64,000 nt of DNA from contig NZ_CALUWS010000005.1 in NCBI RefSeq assembly GCF_944324525.1, positions 1 through 64,000 on the forward strand, given 5' to 3'. The stretch is from an uncultured Desulfovibrio sp. (GTDB lineage Bacteria > Desulfobacterota > Desulfovibrionia > Desulfovibrionales > Desulfovibrionaceae). The position numbers were made by a program, and so were the translations under genes. A model generated the notes under the pieces. That model had not been told where the DNA came from. It saw only the letters and a program-made list of their open reading frames with translations, and did no database searches. The stretch's first letter is position 1, and each line of letters opens with the position of its first letter. Positions 49,526-57,923 of the stretch are shown one piece after another.

Positions 49526-50153
49526 GTAGTGAGCACCCCAAATGCGCCTCGAAGGCGCGTTCGATGATAAGTCCCTGCTGATGGGAGGCCTGTATGCCCG
49601 CCCGGGCGGCCTCGGTATGTCCGTAGCGTTCCTGCAGATCGGCAAAGCGCTCGTCCAGCGTGACGCACTGGTCGTGCCGGGTGCGCTTGTCGGCATACAG
49701 GATGAAAAAGGGCAGCGTGCACAGGCGTGCCCCGTCGTCCACGGGGATGCGCCACGGCCAGTGGACATGCAGCATGACGCCCTGCGCCACGGCATGATGG
49801 CGCGTTTCCGCCACCACCCAGCTTGCGCCAAGGTGGGCATGGCCCGCGCCGTAATGGATGCTGTAGGCCTTGGCCAGATCATGCAGCAGGCCGGCGGCCC
49901 GCACCTGTGCCACATCCACCTCGAAGCCGTGAGCGAGCGCCCTGCCGGCCAGCGTGCAGGCGATGTGCGCCACCACCTTGCAGTGACGGCGGATGTGGGG
50001 CGGCATGGCGTATTTTTCCCAGAGGGCCGTACAGCAGGTCTCGTCAGGCGCGGGCGGCTGCGGCCGTGCGGGCGCCAGCACCGGTTCCGGCAGCTGCGAG
50101 TACGGGTGGGCAAAAAGGGGGCCCTTGTCGCTGGGAGGCATGAGCACTGACAT
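49488..50153 (-). CDS. HD-domain phosphohydrolase
   Basis: The 221-residue protein has a Pro-rich N-terminus, then RRHCKVVAHIA, LLHDLAKA (the HD pair) and HAHLGASWVVAE, the pattern of metal-dependent HD phosphohydrolases. The substrate is unknown. The start at 50153 has no clear ribosome-binding site; an ATG at 50141 is also possible. Longer frames run into a family C repeat and were rejected. It overlaps ddl by 38 bp. Confidence 0.8.
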   Translation of the reverse strand: MSVLMPPSDKGPLFAHPYSQLPEPVLAPARPQPPAPDETCCTALWEKYAMPPHIRRHCKVVAHIACTLAGRALAHGFEVDVAQVRAAGLLHDLAKAYSIHYGAGHAHLGASWVVAETRHHAVAQGVMLHVHWPWRIPVDDGARLCTLPFFILYADKRTRHDQCVTLDERFADLQERYGHTEAARAGIQASHQQGLIIERAFEAHLGCSLHEDTFDCGRLVL

Positions 50154-50221
50154 GGAGCGGAGTATGCCACTGCCTTGCCGCCTTGGCAAGGAAGGGCGCA
50201 GGGCCGCAGCCGGCCGCCCCA

Positions 50222-50312
50222 AACCAAGCGGGAAAACCACGCTTTTCCCGTAGGGTGAGGGCAGCGTCAGCATTGAGACTGGACGCAATTTCCATGCGAA
50301 TCCGCTCTCAAA
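50222..50312 (+). repeat. Family C dispersed repeat (copy C3, partial)
   Basis: GCGGGAAAACCACGCTTTTC, GGTGAGGGCAGCGTCAGC, TGGACGCAATTTCC and GCGAATCCGCTCTC match the right two thirds of family C. It lies upstream of the HD gene. Confidence 0.75.
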
Positions 50313-50318
50313 GACCAA

Positions 50319-50345
50319 GGCCGCCCCGTGTGATACGGGACGGCC
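50319..50345 (-). terminator. Possible flagellin terminator
   Basis: GGCCGCCCCGT pairs with ACGGGACGGCC (one mismatch). On the minus strand it is followed by TTGGTCTTTG, a weak T-rich tract, ~190 bp after the flagellin stop. A further stem, GCGGGAG/CTCCCGC, is at 50389-50410. No gene was found in 50346-50536. Confidence 0.45.
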
Positions 50346-50536
50346 TCGACGGGAAGTGACCGGAACATCCGCGGTCCGTGTCATTCCGGCGGGAGCTAGG
50401 CTTCTCCCGCTGACAGGTGAACCGTCAAGATGCGGTAAACTGCCTTATCGGTCACTTAAAGGAGAACTTGAGGGAATCGCAAAAATTTTTTTCGCCCCTT
50501 CTTTCCTCAGCCCGTCAGATCTGCCTGTACGGCGGA

Positions 50537-51955
50537 TCAGCCGATAAGGCGGCTGATGACCATGCCCGGCAGGGAATTGGCCTGCGCCAGCATGGAGACC
50601 GCCGCCTGGGTCAGCACCTGATTGCGCACGAAGGTCTGCATTTCCTGCGCCACATCCACATCGGAGATGCGAGACTCGGCGGCGGCGGTATTCTCGCTCT
50701 GCACGGTCAGGTTGGTGACCGTGTTTTCCAGCCGGTTTTGCAGTCCCCCCAGGTAGGTGCGTATCTCGGCATGGCGTTCCAGCGCCCCGTTGATGCGGTT
50801 CAGGCTCGTCTGGGCATTGTTCTGGGTGGTGATGTCGGTATTGGCCAGCCCCAGCCCCGTCAGGGTGGCGTTGGACTTGTCGATGACATAATAGTCCTCG
50901 GCGGAATCGTTGCCCGTGCCAAAGTGGATGAGCACCTTGCCCGGCGCGGGGTCGCCGGGGATGGCGGTCTGGCCGCCGGCCTGCGCGCCCGCCGGGTTGT
51001 CCTTGACGCTGACCGGGCCGAAAACGACCCCTACGCCCATATTGGACCAGCTCCCGATGACGAGAGCATTGTTGCCGCCCACGTTGGCATTGGCGATATT
51101 GCCCACATCGTTGCCGTTGAGGATGACGTGCAGGGCATTGTCCGCCTCTATGCGCACCTCAAGGGAGTTGTTGCCGCCGTCGGCCACGCCGCCCACAGGC
51201 CCCTGGACGCTCTGGCCGCCGAGGCTGACCTCCAATTCGCCCGTGGTGGTGACCCGCGCCGAAAGGTTGCCGAAACGGAAGAGCTCCGCATGGGCTCCCG
51301 CGCCCGCGGTCAGCGCGGGATTGAAGCTCATGGAGATGCTGAACCCGGCCCCGCCGTTGAGGTTCAGGTTGACCGAGGCGTTGCCCAGCAGGGAGTCCAC
51401 CGTGGTCAGATTGCCGCCGCCGGCAAAGATGGTGCCGTTCTGGGCGAGGTTGTTGCCGTTGCCGCTGCTGTCGGAAAGGTCGTTGAAGTTCCATTCCCCC
51501 ACGGTCTGCTGTGCAAAACCGCCTATGCCGCCGGCTCCGGCCAGCAGCTTGATGCCGTTGAAGTCCGTGGCCAGGGCGATGCGGGTGATCTCCGACCCCA
51601 TGGCCTGGAACTCGCTGTCGATCATGAGACGTTGTACGGAATCGTAGGTGCCGGTGGCGGCCTGTTCGGCCAGCTCCTTCATGCGGATGAGCTTTTCTTC
51701 GATGACGCCCAGCGCCCCGTCCATGGTCTGGATCATGGAGATGGCGTCATTGGCGTTGCGCACGCCCTGATTCAGGGCGCTGATGTCGGCGCGCATGAGC
51801 TCACGCACGGCCAGGCCGGCGGGATCGTCAGCGGACTCCTCGATGCGCAGGCCGGACGAAAGACGGCGCGTCGAATCCGACAGCGCCTGGAAATGGGTTG
51901 TGAGCGTATTGGCCACATGGCTGGCCGCAAGGTTGTGCAACAGTGAAACAGGCAT
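50537..51955 (-). CDS. Flagellin with LamG/concanavalin-like insertion
   Basis: This is a flagellar filament protein of 472 residues, against roughly 290-300 for a simple flagellin. The conserved D0/D1 N-terminus is at 1-145 (RRLSSGLRIEESADDPAGLAV). The C-terminus, at ~345-472, includes RISDVDVAQEMQTFVRNQ and LAQANSLPGMVISRLIG. Between them, residues ~150-318 resemble a LamG/concanavalin A-like jellyroll: EWNFNDLSDSSGNGNN, a FSISMSFNP strand, FRFGNLSARVTTTGELEVS, LEVRIEADNALHVILNGN. Such a domain would lie on the filament surface. Start 51955 follows GGGAG. It is 47 bp downstream of mltB, with a hairpin in the gap. Confidence 0.9.
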   Translation of the reverse strand: MPVSLLHNLAASHVANTLTTHFQALSDSTRRLSSGLRIEESADDPAGLAVRELMRADISALNQGVRNANDAISMIQTMDGALGVIEEKLIRMKELAEQAATGTYDSVQRLMIDSEFQAMGSEITRIALATDFNGIKLLAGAGGIGGFAQQTVGEWNFNDLSDSSGNGNNLAQNGTIFAGGGNLTTVDSLLGNASVNLNLNGGAGFSISMSFNPALTAGAGAHAELFRFGNLSARVTTTGELEVSLGGQSVQGPVGGVADGGNNSLEVRIEADNALHVILNGNDVGNIANANVGGNNALVIGSWSNMGVGVVFGPVSVKDNPAGAQAGGQTAIPGDPAPGKVLIHFGTGNDSAEDYYVIDKSNATLTGLGLANTDITTQNNAQTSLNRINGALERHAEIRTYLGGLQNRLENTVTNLTVQSENTAAAESRISDVDVAQEMQTFVRNQVLTQAAVSMLAQANSLPGMVISRLIG

Positions 51956-51975
51956 ATCGCGCTCTCCCAGTCCGT

Positions 51976-52002
51976 CAAGCCGTGGGGGGAGAGGACGGCT
52001 TG
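51976..52002 (-). promoter_or_regulatory. Hairpin between mltB and flagellin
   Basis: CAAGCCGT and ACGGCTTG form a perfect 8-bp stem with an 11-nt loop, immediately after the mltB stop. It is 21 bp before the flagellin start and has no T-tract. It may protect or process the mRNA. Confidence 0.45.
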
Positions 52003-53133
52003 CTAGAGCTGTTTGGCTACCAGATCTCCCAGAGCCAGGATGGTGTTGGCGTAGACGGTGGACTTGTTGTACCGCATGAGCAGGGCGTGCTGACGTTTGC
52101 GGTCTATCCCCGCTCTCCAGCCATGCTTGTACAGGTAACAGGAAAGACTTGCAACAGCGTCGGGGATGGTGAACAGATCGACCCGTCCGTCGCCGTCGCC
52201 GTCCGCGCCGTAGGTGGTGATGTTGGAGGGCATGAACTGGCACAGGCCCACCGCGCCGTAGATGGAGCCGGGCAGGTGCTCGGCGGGGACCTGGTCGCGC
52301 AGCATGTGCTCCACAAGAGCGCGGGTTTCCTTATAGGCCCAGTCCGCCCGCTGGGGCATGGTCTCCTTGAGCCAGCCCAGATGCTTTTCGTAACCGGGAA
52401 GTTGCGGCAGCCATTGGCGGATGTCGTCAGGGTCGCGGCTGACGGCCATGCTGGCGAGCGTGTAGAAGGCGTTTTCCTTGACGTCTCCCAGCACCCGGCC
52501 AAGGCGCGTCTCCACAAAAAGCAGGGCCACGGCCACATGGCGCGGCACGCCGTAGCGGCGCTGCGCCTCGTCGAAGGCCGCCGCGTTTTCCTTGATGAAA
52601 TCGGCGCAGGTGCGGGCGTTGGCTTCCGTCACGACGCCCTTGTAGTACTGCTGGCGGGGTTTGCCGCTGGGAGGGGGGGCCGGCAGGAAGCGGCGGCGGT
52701 AGAGCTCCTTCATCTTGCGGCCCATGGGCGACTGGGTGGCCTCGGCGGGCAGCGCGGCAAAGAGGGCCGTCACCTGCGGGCCGGAGATGCCGTCGGCGGC
52801 CAGGCGCTGCAAAAGCGGCTCCCAGATGGCGGCGGGCCTTCCGTGGACAGGGGTCGCGGACGGCAGGGGATCGGGCATGGCCCCTGAGGGGACAGGCAGC
52901 GCGCCGCCCGGCAGACCGGAAACGGGGGTGGCCCCCGAAGGGGCCACCTGCTGGGAAGAAAGGTTCTTTTCTTCCAGACGATCCGTTTTGGTCGCCTTTT
53001 CCGGGGCTTCCAGCACCGGCGTCCCGATGGGCACGGAACCGTCGTCCGCAGCCTGCGTGCCGCCGCAGGCGGCAAGGGCCAGACTGCCCACGAGCATGAG
53101 GACCAGAAGCACACGCCTGTACAGTCGCATCAT
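52003..53133 (-). CDS. MltB-family lytic murein transglycosylase lipoprotein
   Basis: The 376-residue protein cleaves peptidoglycan glycan strands. A lipoprotein signal with lipobox LAAC gives outer-membrane attachment. A Pro/Ala-rich linker follows, then the SLT/MltB domain with catalytic Glu in LLFVETRLGRVLGD and GAVGLCQFMPSNITTYG, VDLF and DAVASLSCYLYKHGW. The start ATG at 53133 shares a base with the upstream stop (TGATG) and follows CAGGAG. Its place before flagellin suggests a role in making room for flagella; that is inference. Confidence 0.9.
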   Translation of the reverse strand: MMRLYRRVLLVLMLVGSLALAACGGTQAADDGSVPIGTPVLEAPEKATKTDRLEEKNLSSQQVAPSGATPVSGLPGGALPVPSGAMPDPLPSATPVHGRPAAIWEPLLQRLAADGISGPQVTALFAALPAEATQSPMGRKMKELYRRRFLPAPPPSGKPRQQYYKGVVTEANARTCADFIKENAAAFDEAQRRYGVPRHVAVALLFVETRLGRVLGDVKENAFYTLASMAVSRDPDDIRQWLPQLPGYEKHLGWLKETMPQRADWAYKETRALVEHMLRDQVPAEHLPGSIYGAVGLCQFMPSNITTYGADGDGDGRVDLFTIPDAVASLSCYLYKHGWRAGIDRKRQHALLMRYNKSTVYANTILALGDLVAKQL

Positions 53134-53825
53134 CACAACTCCTGCATGATCCAGATCACGCGGCCCAGCAGGCGTTTCTTGAGCTGCTGGGGCGTGAGCC
53201 GGGTTTCGGGATACTGGGCGGATTCGGAGCGCAGAAGGTAGCCCTCCTGTTCGCCGTCCAGAAAGATCTTGCGTACCGTCACGCCTTCATGCGGGGCGAA
53301 GACGGCATAGAGCTTGCCGGAAATTATCTCCTGATCGTCGCTGTCCACGCCGAAGTGGGCATTGGGCGGCAGCAGGGGCGCCATGTTGCCGGCGCTCATG
53401 CGGAAGACCATGAGGCCGTCCCGCTGCAGGGAGCCGGGGATGGCCAGGCGGCCGGCCGGCGAGAAGGCGGGGCGGGCTTTGCCGTCGCTGTAGGGACAGG
53501 ACATGAGGAAAACGGGGCAGATGACGCAGCGGGATTGCGGATCGCCGAAGTGGGCCGGGTCTTCGGCCAGCCCTTCCGGCTTCTCGCTGGGCACGTAGCC
53601 CTTGTCCGTCCGCAGGTACATGGGGCCGGATCCCTGCTTGAGCCAGTCGGGGTTGAGGCCGAATCGTTCAAAAAGCTTCATGAACCAGTCGCCCGGCACG
53701 GTGTTGCGTCGCTTGGCATCGGAAATGCTGGACTGTCGGATATCCAGCACGGCGGCAAGCTCCATCTGGGTGCGGCAGTTGGTGGCCAGCTTGATGCGTT
53801 CGTAAACATCTGCAAAGGCAGGCAT
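53133..53825 (-). CDS. CI-type transcriptional regulator with degenerate S24 domain
   Basis: The 230-residue protein has an N-terminal helix-turn-helix resembling phage CI-type repressors (ATNCRTQMELAAVLDIRQSS, ISDAKRR). The C-terminal S24/LexA-like domain reads MVFRMSAGNMAPLLPP where autocleaving members have a Ser in a DSM motif; here Asn replaces it, so self-cleavage is unlikely. RKIFLDGEQ may keep the Lys region. A Cys cluster (CVICPVFLMSC) precedes it and could sense redox or metal. It leads the mltB-flagellin cluster and is a candidate regulator of it. Confidence 0.85.
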   Translation of the reverse strand: MPAFADVYERIKLATNCRTQMELAAVLDIRQSSISDAKRRNTVPGDWFMKLFERFGLNPDWLKQGSGPMYLRTDKGYVPSEKPEGLAEDPAHFGDPQSRCVICPVFLMSCPYSDGKARPAFSPAGRLAIPGSLQRDGLMVFRMSAGNMAPLLPPNAHFGVDSDDQEIISGKLYAVFAPHEGVTVRKIFLDGEQEGYLLRSESAQYPETRLTPQQLKKRLLGRVIWIMQEL

Positions 53826-53838
53826 GGCTATCTCCGTG

Positions 53839-53857
53839 GCACGCGCGCCGCGCGTGC
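53839..53857. promoter_or_regulatory. 19-bp palindrome upstream of the CI-type regulator
   Basis: GCACGCGCG and CGCGCGTGC flank a single central base. It lies 13 bp upstream of the regulator start and touches the hflC stop codon. It is a candidate operator for autoregulation. Confidence 0.45.
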
Positions 53858-54705
53858 TATCGTTGCAGGTTGAGCAAGGGCGCGGAGTTGGAAAGAATCA
53901 GTGAGCTGTTCTTCTCGAGGCCCTTGCGCAAGGTTTCCAGCCATCGCTGGTAACTGTAGAATTCCGGGGACTTGCCGTAGGCGTCGGCAAAGATGGCGGC
54001 GGCGCGGGCGTCCCCCTCGCCACGGACGATCTGGGCGTCGCGGGCGGCTTCGGCAAGGATGAGCGCTTTCTGACGGTCCGCATCCGAGCGGATGCGGGTG
54101 GACTCCTCCTCACCTTCCGAGCGGTACTGTTTGGCCTGGCGTTCACGTTCGGCACGCATGCGGTCGAAGATGGCGCGCTGGTTGGCTTCGGGCAGGTCGG
54201 CCCGCTTGATGCGCACGTCCAGCACATCGACCCCGTAGGGGCGCATGAGTTCCGAGGCCTTGGCCGTGACGCGTTCCATGATGGTGGCCCTGTCGGAAGA
54301 GACGACCTGCGTCAGGGTATAAAGGCCGACCAGCGCCCGCAGCTGCGAGTAGACCACGTCGTCCAGACGCGCCTGCGCGCCCTGGATGGTGCGCATGGTG
54401 CGGTAGAATTGCAGGGGATCGCTGATGCGCCAGCGCGCGAAGTTGTCGAGCACGATGGTCTTCTTGTCCACGGTATAGGCTTCGCGGGAAGATGCCGTGT
54501 AGTCCAGCACGCGGGCGTCGAAAAGAAGGACCTTCTGGATGAAGGGCAGCTTGAAGTGCAGGCCCGGGCCGTAGACCTCCGGCAGGGGTTCGCCGAGCTG
54601 GAGCACCAGCGCCTTCTGGGACTGCTGCACCGTGAAGCAGCTCTGGGAGCCGAAGATGGCCACGAGCGCCAGCGCCACGAGCCAGATCAGGGGATTGTTC
54701 TTCAT
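53857..54705 (-). CDS. hflC: HflC, SPFH-domain membrane protease regulator
   Basis: The 282-residue protein has an N-terminal membrane anchor (LIWLVALALVAIFGSQSCFT) and an SPFH/band-7 domain (VVQQ-like start, RWRISDPLQFYRT, DVLDVRIKRADLP). A charged coiled coil follows (RMRAERERQAKQYRSEGEEE). HflC with HflK modulates FtsH proteolysis. Its ATG shares a base with the hflK stop (TGATG). Confidence 0.95.
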   Translation of the reverse strand: MKNNPLIWLVALALVAIFGSQSCFTVQQSQKALVLQLGEPLPEVYGPGLHFKLPFIQKVLLFDARVLDYTASSREAYTVDKKTIVLDNFARWRISDPLQFYRTMRTIQGAQARLDDVVYSQLRALVGLYTLTQVVSSDRATIMERVTAKASELMRPYGVDVLDVRIKRADLPEANQRAIFDRMRAERERQAKQYRSEGEEESTRIRSDADRQKALILAEAARDAQIVRGEGDARAAAIFADAYGKSPEFYSYQRWLETLRKGLEKNSSLILSNSAPLLNLQR

Positions 54706-55856
54706 CAGCGTTTCTCCGTCGTGCCCGCCGCGGGAGCGGCCGTCAGGCCGGACAGCGGCAGGTAGGGGAGGATGCGTTCCGGGGACTTGCCGTCCAGCAA
54801 CACCTTTTCGCGGGCGTTCTTGAGCAGCTCCTCCAGCGTTTCGTAATAGAGGCGGTGTTCCATGACCCTGGGCGAGCGTTCATGCTCGGCGCTGAGCGCG
54901 GCGAAGCGGGCCGCCTCGCCCTCGGCATTCTGGACGCGCGTAGCCCGGTAGGCCTCGGCCTTGTTGCGGATGGCCGCCGCCTCGCCGCGTGCCCGGGGCA
55001 ACAGTTCGTTGCGGTAGGCCTCGGCTTCGTTGATGATGCGTATCTTGTCTTCGCGGGCGCTGGCCACATCCTTGAAGGCGTTGCGCACTTCGTCCGGCGG
55101 ATGCACGTCCTGCAGCTGCACGGCGATGACCTGCAGCCCGGCGTGATAGCGGTCAAGGATGTTCTGGAGCAGGCGGGTGGCGTCAGCCTGGATCTGCAGC
55201 TTGCCGTCGGTGAGGGCCGCATCGATGAGGCTGTTGCCGATGACTTCGCGCATGGCCGCCTCGGCCGCGCTGCGCACCAGCGCGTCCGGCTCGTAGATAT
55301 CGAAAAGATAGGCTACCGGGTCGGCGATGCGGTACTGCACGCTGAACTGCACGTTGACGATGTTCTCATCGCCGGTCAGCATGGACGCCTCGGCGGGGAT
55401 AGGCTTCACCTGTCCTTTCTGGTAGGTGCGGCTTTCGCCGGGCGAGCGGTAGCCCACCTCGCTGCGCAGCACGCGCGTCACCTGGGGCTTGTAGACGGTC
55501 TCGATGGGCGCGGGCAGGGCGTAGTGCGGGCCGGGGCCGACGGTGCGGTCGTACTTGCCGAAGCGCAGCACCACCCCCTCCTCGCCGGGATTGACGATAT
55601 AAATGCCCGACAGGAGCCAGATGACCAGCACGGCGAGCACGCCGCCGCCGACGATCAGGCCGTTGGGCAACTGCCACCTGGGCAGCTTGGGCAGGCCGCC
55701 GCGCGGCTCGCCGCCAAAGGGGGAGCGCCGGTGGGGGCGCTCATCACGGTCGTCATCGTAGTCGTCGCGTTCATCCTGACGCGGTTCAGGGAAGACGGGG
55801 CGCTGCCGTTGCTGGCGCTCGCGCTTTTCCTGCAGTTTGTCCCAGTCCCAATTCAT
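54705..55856 (-). CDS. hflK: HflK, SPFH-domain membrane protease regulator
   Basis: The 383-residue partner of HflC starts MNWDWDKLQEKRERQQ. It has a charged, Gly/Arg-rich cytosolic tail, a span near 70-90 (LIVGGGVLAVLVIWLLSGIY), then the SPFH domain (VNPGEEGVVLRFGKY, PVAYLF, VIAVQLQDVHPPDEV) and a helical C-terminus (AEAYRNELLPRARGEAAAIR). Longer in-frame extensions upstream lack a plausible start. hflK and hflC form a tight operon. Confidence 0.95.
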   Translation of the reverse strand: MNWDWDKLQEKRERQQRQRPVFPEPRQDERDDYDDDRDERPHRRSPFGGEPRGGLPKLPRWQLPNGLIVGGGVLAVLVIWLLSGIYIVNPGEEGVVLRFGKYDRTVGPGPHYALPAPIETVYKPQVTRVLRSEVGYRSPGESRTYQKGQVKPIPAEASMLTGDENIVNVQFSVQYRIADPVAYLFDIYEPDALVRSAAEAAMREVIGNSLIDAALTDGKLQIQADATRLLQNILDRYHAGLQVIAVQLQDVHPPDEVRNAFKDVASAREDKIRIINEAEAYRNELLPRARGEAAAIRNKAEAYRATRVQNAEGEAARFAALSAEHERSPRVMEHRLYYETLEELLKNAREKVLLDGKSPERILPYLPLSGLTAAPAAGTTEKR

Positions 55857-55942
55857 CTGTATGCAGTCTCGCTGGTTGGAGGTGAGGGTAACCGTTACGC
55901 GGGAACACAATTTGTTTACACATAGGCACGATATGCCGAAGG

Positions 55943-56233
55943 TCAAGGGGTCTGGCGGGCCTCCCGCGCACTGTGCGCCGGACGCCGCGGACGCTCCCCG
56001 CCGGGATCGGGCGCAGCCGTGCTGCGCAGCCGGGCCCCGGCCAGCGGGACGACGCGCATGTCCGCCCCTTCGGGGTCTTCCAGCGTGAAGCCCGGCGCGG
56101 CGAGCGGCAGCGGGGAAACGATGCGTACGGCCTGCCGCGTCCGCCACAGGTGGGCCGTCAGGCAGCCCCCCAGCCCGAGCAGGACAAGCAGGGCAAGCAG
56201 CGCGGGGCGGGGCAATTTCATGGCGGGGATCAT
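55943..56233 (-). CDS. Hypothetical small membrane-anchored protein
   Basis: The 96-residue protein has a hydrophobic N-terminus (LLALLVLLGLGGCLTAHLW), possibly a lipoprotein signal, and a Pro/Arg-rich tail. It starts 16 bp after the RNase J stop behind GGGAG, so translation is plausible. No family was recognised. The Arg/Pro-rich C-terminus resembles translated GC-rich non-coding DNA, so the frame may be shorter or spurious. Confidence 0.45.
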   Translation of the reverse strand: MIPAMKLPRPALLALLVLLGLGGCLTAHLWRTRQAVRIVSPLPLAAPGFTLEDPEGADMRVVPLAGARLRSTAAPDPGGERPRRPAHSAREARQTP

Positions 56234-56248
56234 GTCGCCCGGGCTCCC

Positions 56249-57913
56249 TCAGATCTCGCTGACGATGGCGACCACCACGGGGTCGCGCTCCAGCACCCGC
56301 CGGAAAAAGCGGCGCAGCGAGGCGCGGATGCCGTCCTGGAGCCGTGTGAGCTGGCCGGGGCGGATGGCCTCGATCTCATCCAGCACAAGGCACTTGGCGT
56401 CTTCCAGCAGATGGCTGTACTGCTGCTCGAACACGAAGCCCTTGGAGAACATCTCCGGCCCGTGCAGCACCATGCCGGTCTCCGCGTCCAGCACCAGCAG
56501 GACGATGACCAGCCCCTCGTCGCCGAGGATGCGCCGCTCCCGCAGGACGGCCGTTCCCACGTCCCCGACGCCCTTCCCGTCCACGAGCGTGCACTCCATG
56601 GGGATGGGGGCCTCCTGCCGGAAGCCGTCGGGCAGCAGGGTAAGGGCGCGGCCGTCTTCCAGCAGCACGGTCTTCTCCTCGGCCACGCCGCAGGCGCGCG
56701 CGAGCCGCGCGTGTTTGACCAGATGGCGGTATTCGCCGTGGATGGGAACGAAGATCTCCGGCCGCACGGCCTCCAGCATGTCCCGCAGCTCTTCCACATA
56801 GCCGTGGCCTGAGGCGTGGATGGTGTGCATGCTCTCGTAGAGCACTTCCGCTCCCAGCCGGTACATCTCATTGATGAGGCGGGAAACGGCCTTGGCGTTG
56901 CCGGGGATCATGCGCGAACTCATGACCACGGTGTCGCCCTTGCGCACGCGCAGCTGCCGGTGGCCGCCCAGCACCATGCGGGAAAGGGCGGACAGCGGCT
57001 CGCCCTGCGCGCCGGTGACGATGAGGACCAGCTTTTCGTCGGGCAGGTCCGGCACGCCGTTATGGGCGTTGAAGAAGCTGGGCGGCAGTTTGGCGAAGCC
57101 GAGATCCCGGGCCATCTCGATGTTGTTGGCCAGGGATTTGCCGCTGATGACCACGGTGCGGCCGTATTCGCGCGCAAGGTCGAACACTTCCTGGATGCGC
57201 TGGATGTGGCTGGAAAAAAGCGTGATGACGATGCGCCCCTCGGCGGAGGCAAAGACCTTGCCCAGCGATTCCTTGACCTGCCGTTCGTTGATGGAGCGGC
57301 CCGGACGTTCCACGTTGGTGGAGTCGGAGAGCAGCAGCCTTGCCCCGTCCGGCCCGGCGAAGGCGCGGAAGACGTTGAGATCCGTGCCCGTGCCGTGCAG
57401 AGGGTCGGGATCTATCTTGAAATCGCCGCTGTGCACGATGCGGCCCACCGGCGTCTCGACGCCCAGGCCGAAGCCTTCGGGGATGGAGTGGCAGACCGGC
57501 AGGAAGTGGAAGCGAAAGTCCCCGAGTTCCACCACGCTGTTCCGGGTGACGGGGCAGAGCTCCACCCAGTCGAGCAGCTCATGCTCGCGCAGCTTGTGCT
57601 CCACCAGCGCGAGGGTGAAGGCCGAGCCATAGATGCGGATGCCGCGCAGCAGGGGCACCAGCCAGGGCAGGGCCCCGATATGATCCTCATGGCCGTGAGT
57701 GAGCACGATGCCGAGCAGCTTGTCCCGCACGGCCTGCACCGCGCCGAAGTGGGGGATGATGACGTCCACGCCCAGATGGAAGTCGTCCGGGAACATGAGC
57801 CCGCAATCGACCATGACGACGCCGGCCGGGCTTTCCCAGAGCTGGCAGTTGAGGCCGATTTCGCCCAGCCCCCCCAGAGGCGTGATGGTCACAAAGGCAT
57901 CGCTGGTCTGCAT
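56249..57913 (-). CDS. rnj: Ribonuclease J
   Basis: This 554-residue metallo-beta-lactamase-fold RNase has 5' exonuclease and endonuclease activity in mRNA turnover. Signatures are LGGLGEIGLN, LTHGHEDHIGALP (metal site), VHSGDFKID, SDSTNVERPG, ASGHGYVEEL and the PIHGEYRHL motif of the beta-CASP domain. The C-terminal domain completes the usual length. ATG 57913 follows AAAGGA, 10 bp after the TolC-like gene. RNase E/J partners are not in the window. Confidence 0.95.
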   Translation of the reverse strand: MQTSDAFVTITPLGGLGEIGLNCQLWESPAGVVMVDCGLMFPDDFHLGVDVIIPHFGAVQAVRDKLLGIVLTHGHEDHIGALPWLVPLLRGIRIYGSAFTLALVEHKLREHELLDWVELCPVTRNSVVELGDFRFHFLPVCHSIPEGFGLGVETPVGRIVHSGDFKIDPDPLHGTGTDLNVFRAFAGPDGARLLLSDSTNVERPGRSINERQVKESLGKVFASAEGRIVITLFSSHIQRIQEVFDLAREYGRTVVISGKSLANNIEMARDLGFAKLPPSFFNAHNGVPDLPDEKLVLIVTGAQGEPLSALSRMVLGGHRQLRVRKGDTVVMSSRMIPGNAKAVSRLINEMYRLGAEVLYESMHTIHASGHGYVEELRDMLEAVRPEIFVPIHGEYRHLVKHARLARACGVAEEKTVLLEDGRALTLLPDGFRQEAPIPMECTLVDGKGVGDVGTAVLRERRILGDEGLVIVLLVLDAETGMVLHGPEMFSKGFVFEQQYSHLLEDAKCLVLDEIEAIRPGQLTRLQDGIRASLRRFFRRVLERDPVVVAIVSEI

Positions 57914-57923
57914 GGCATATCCT

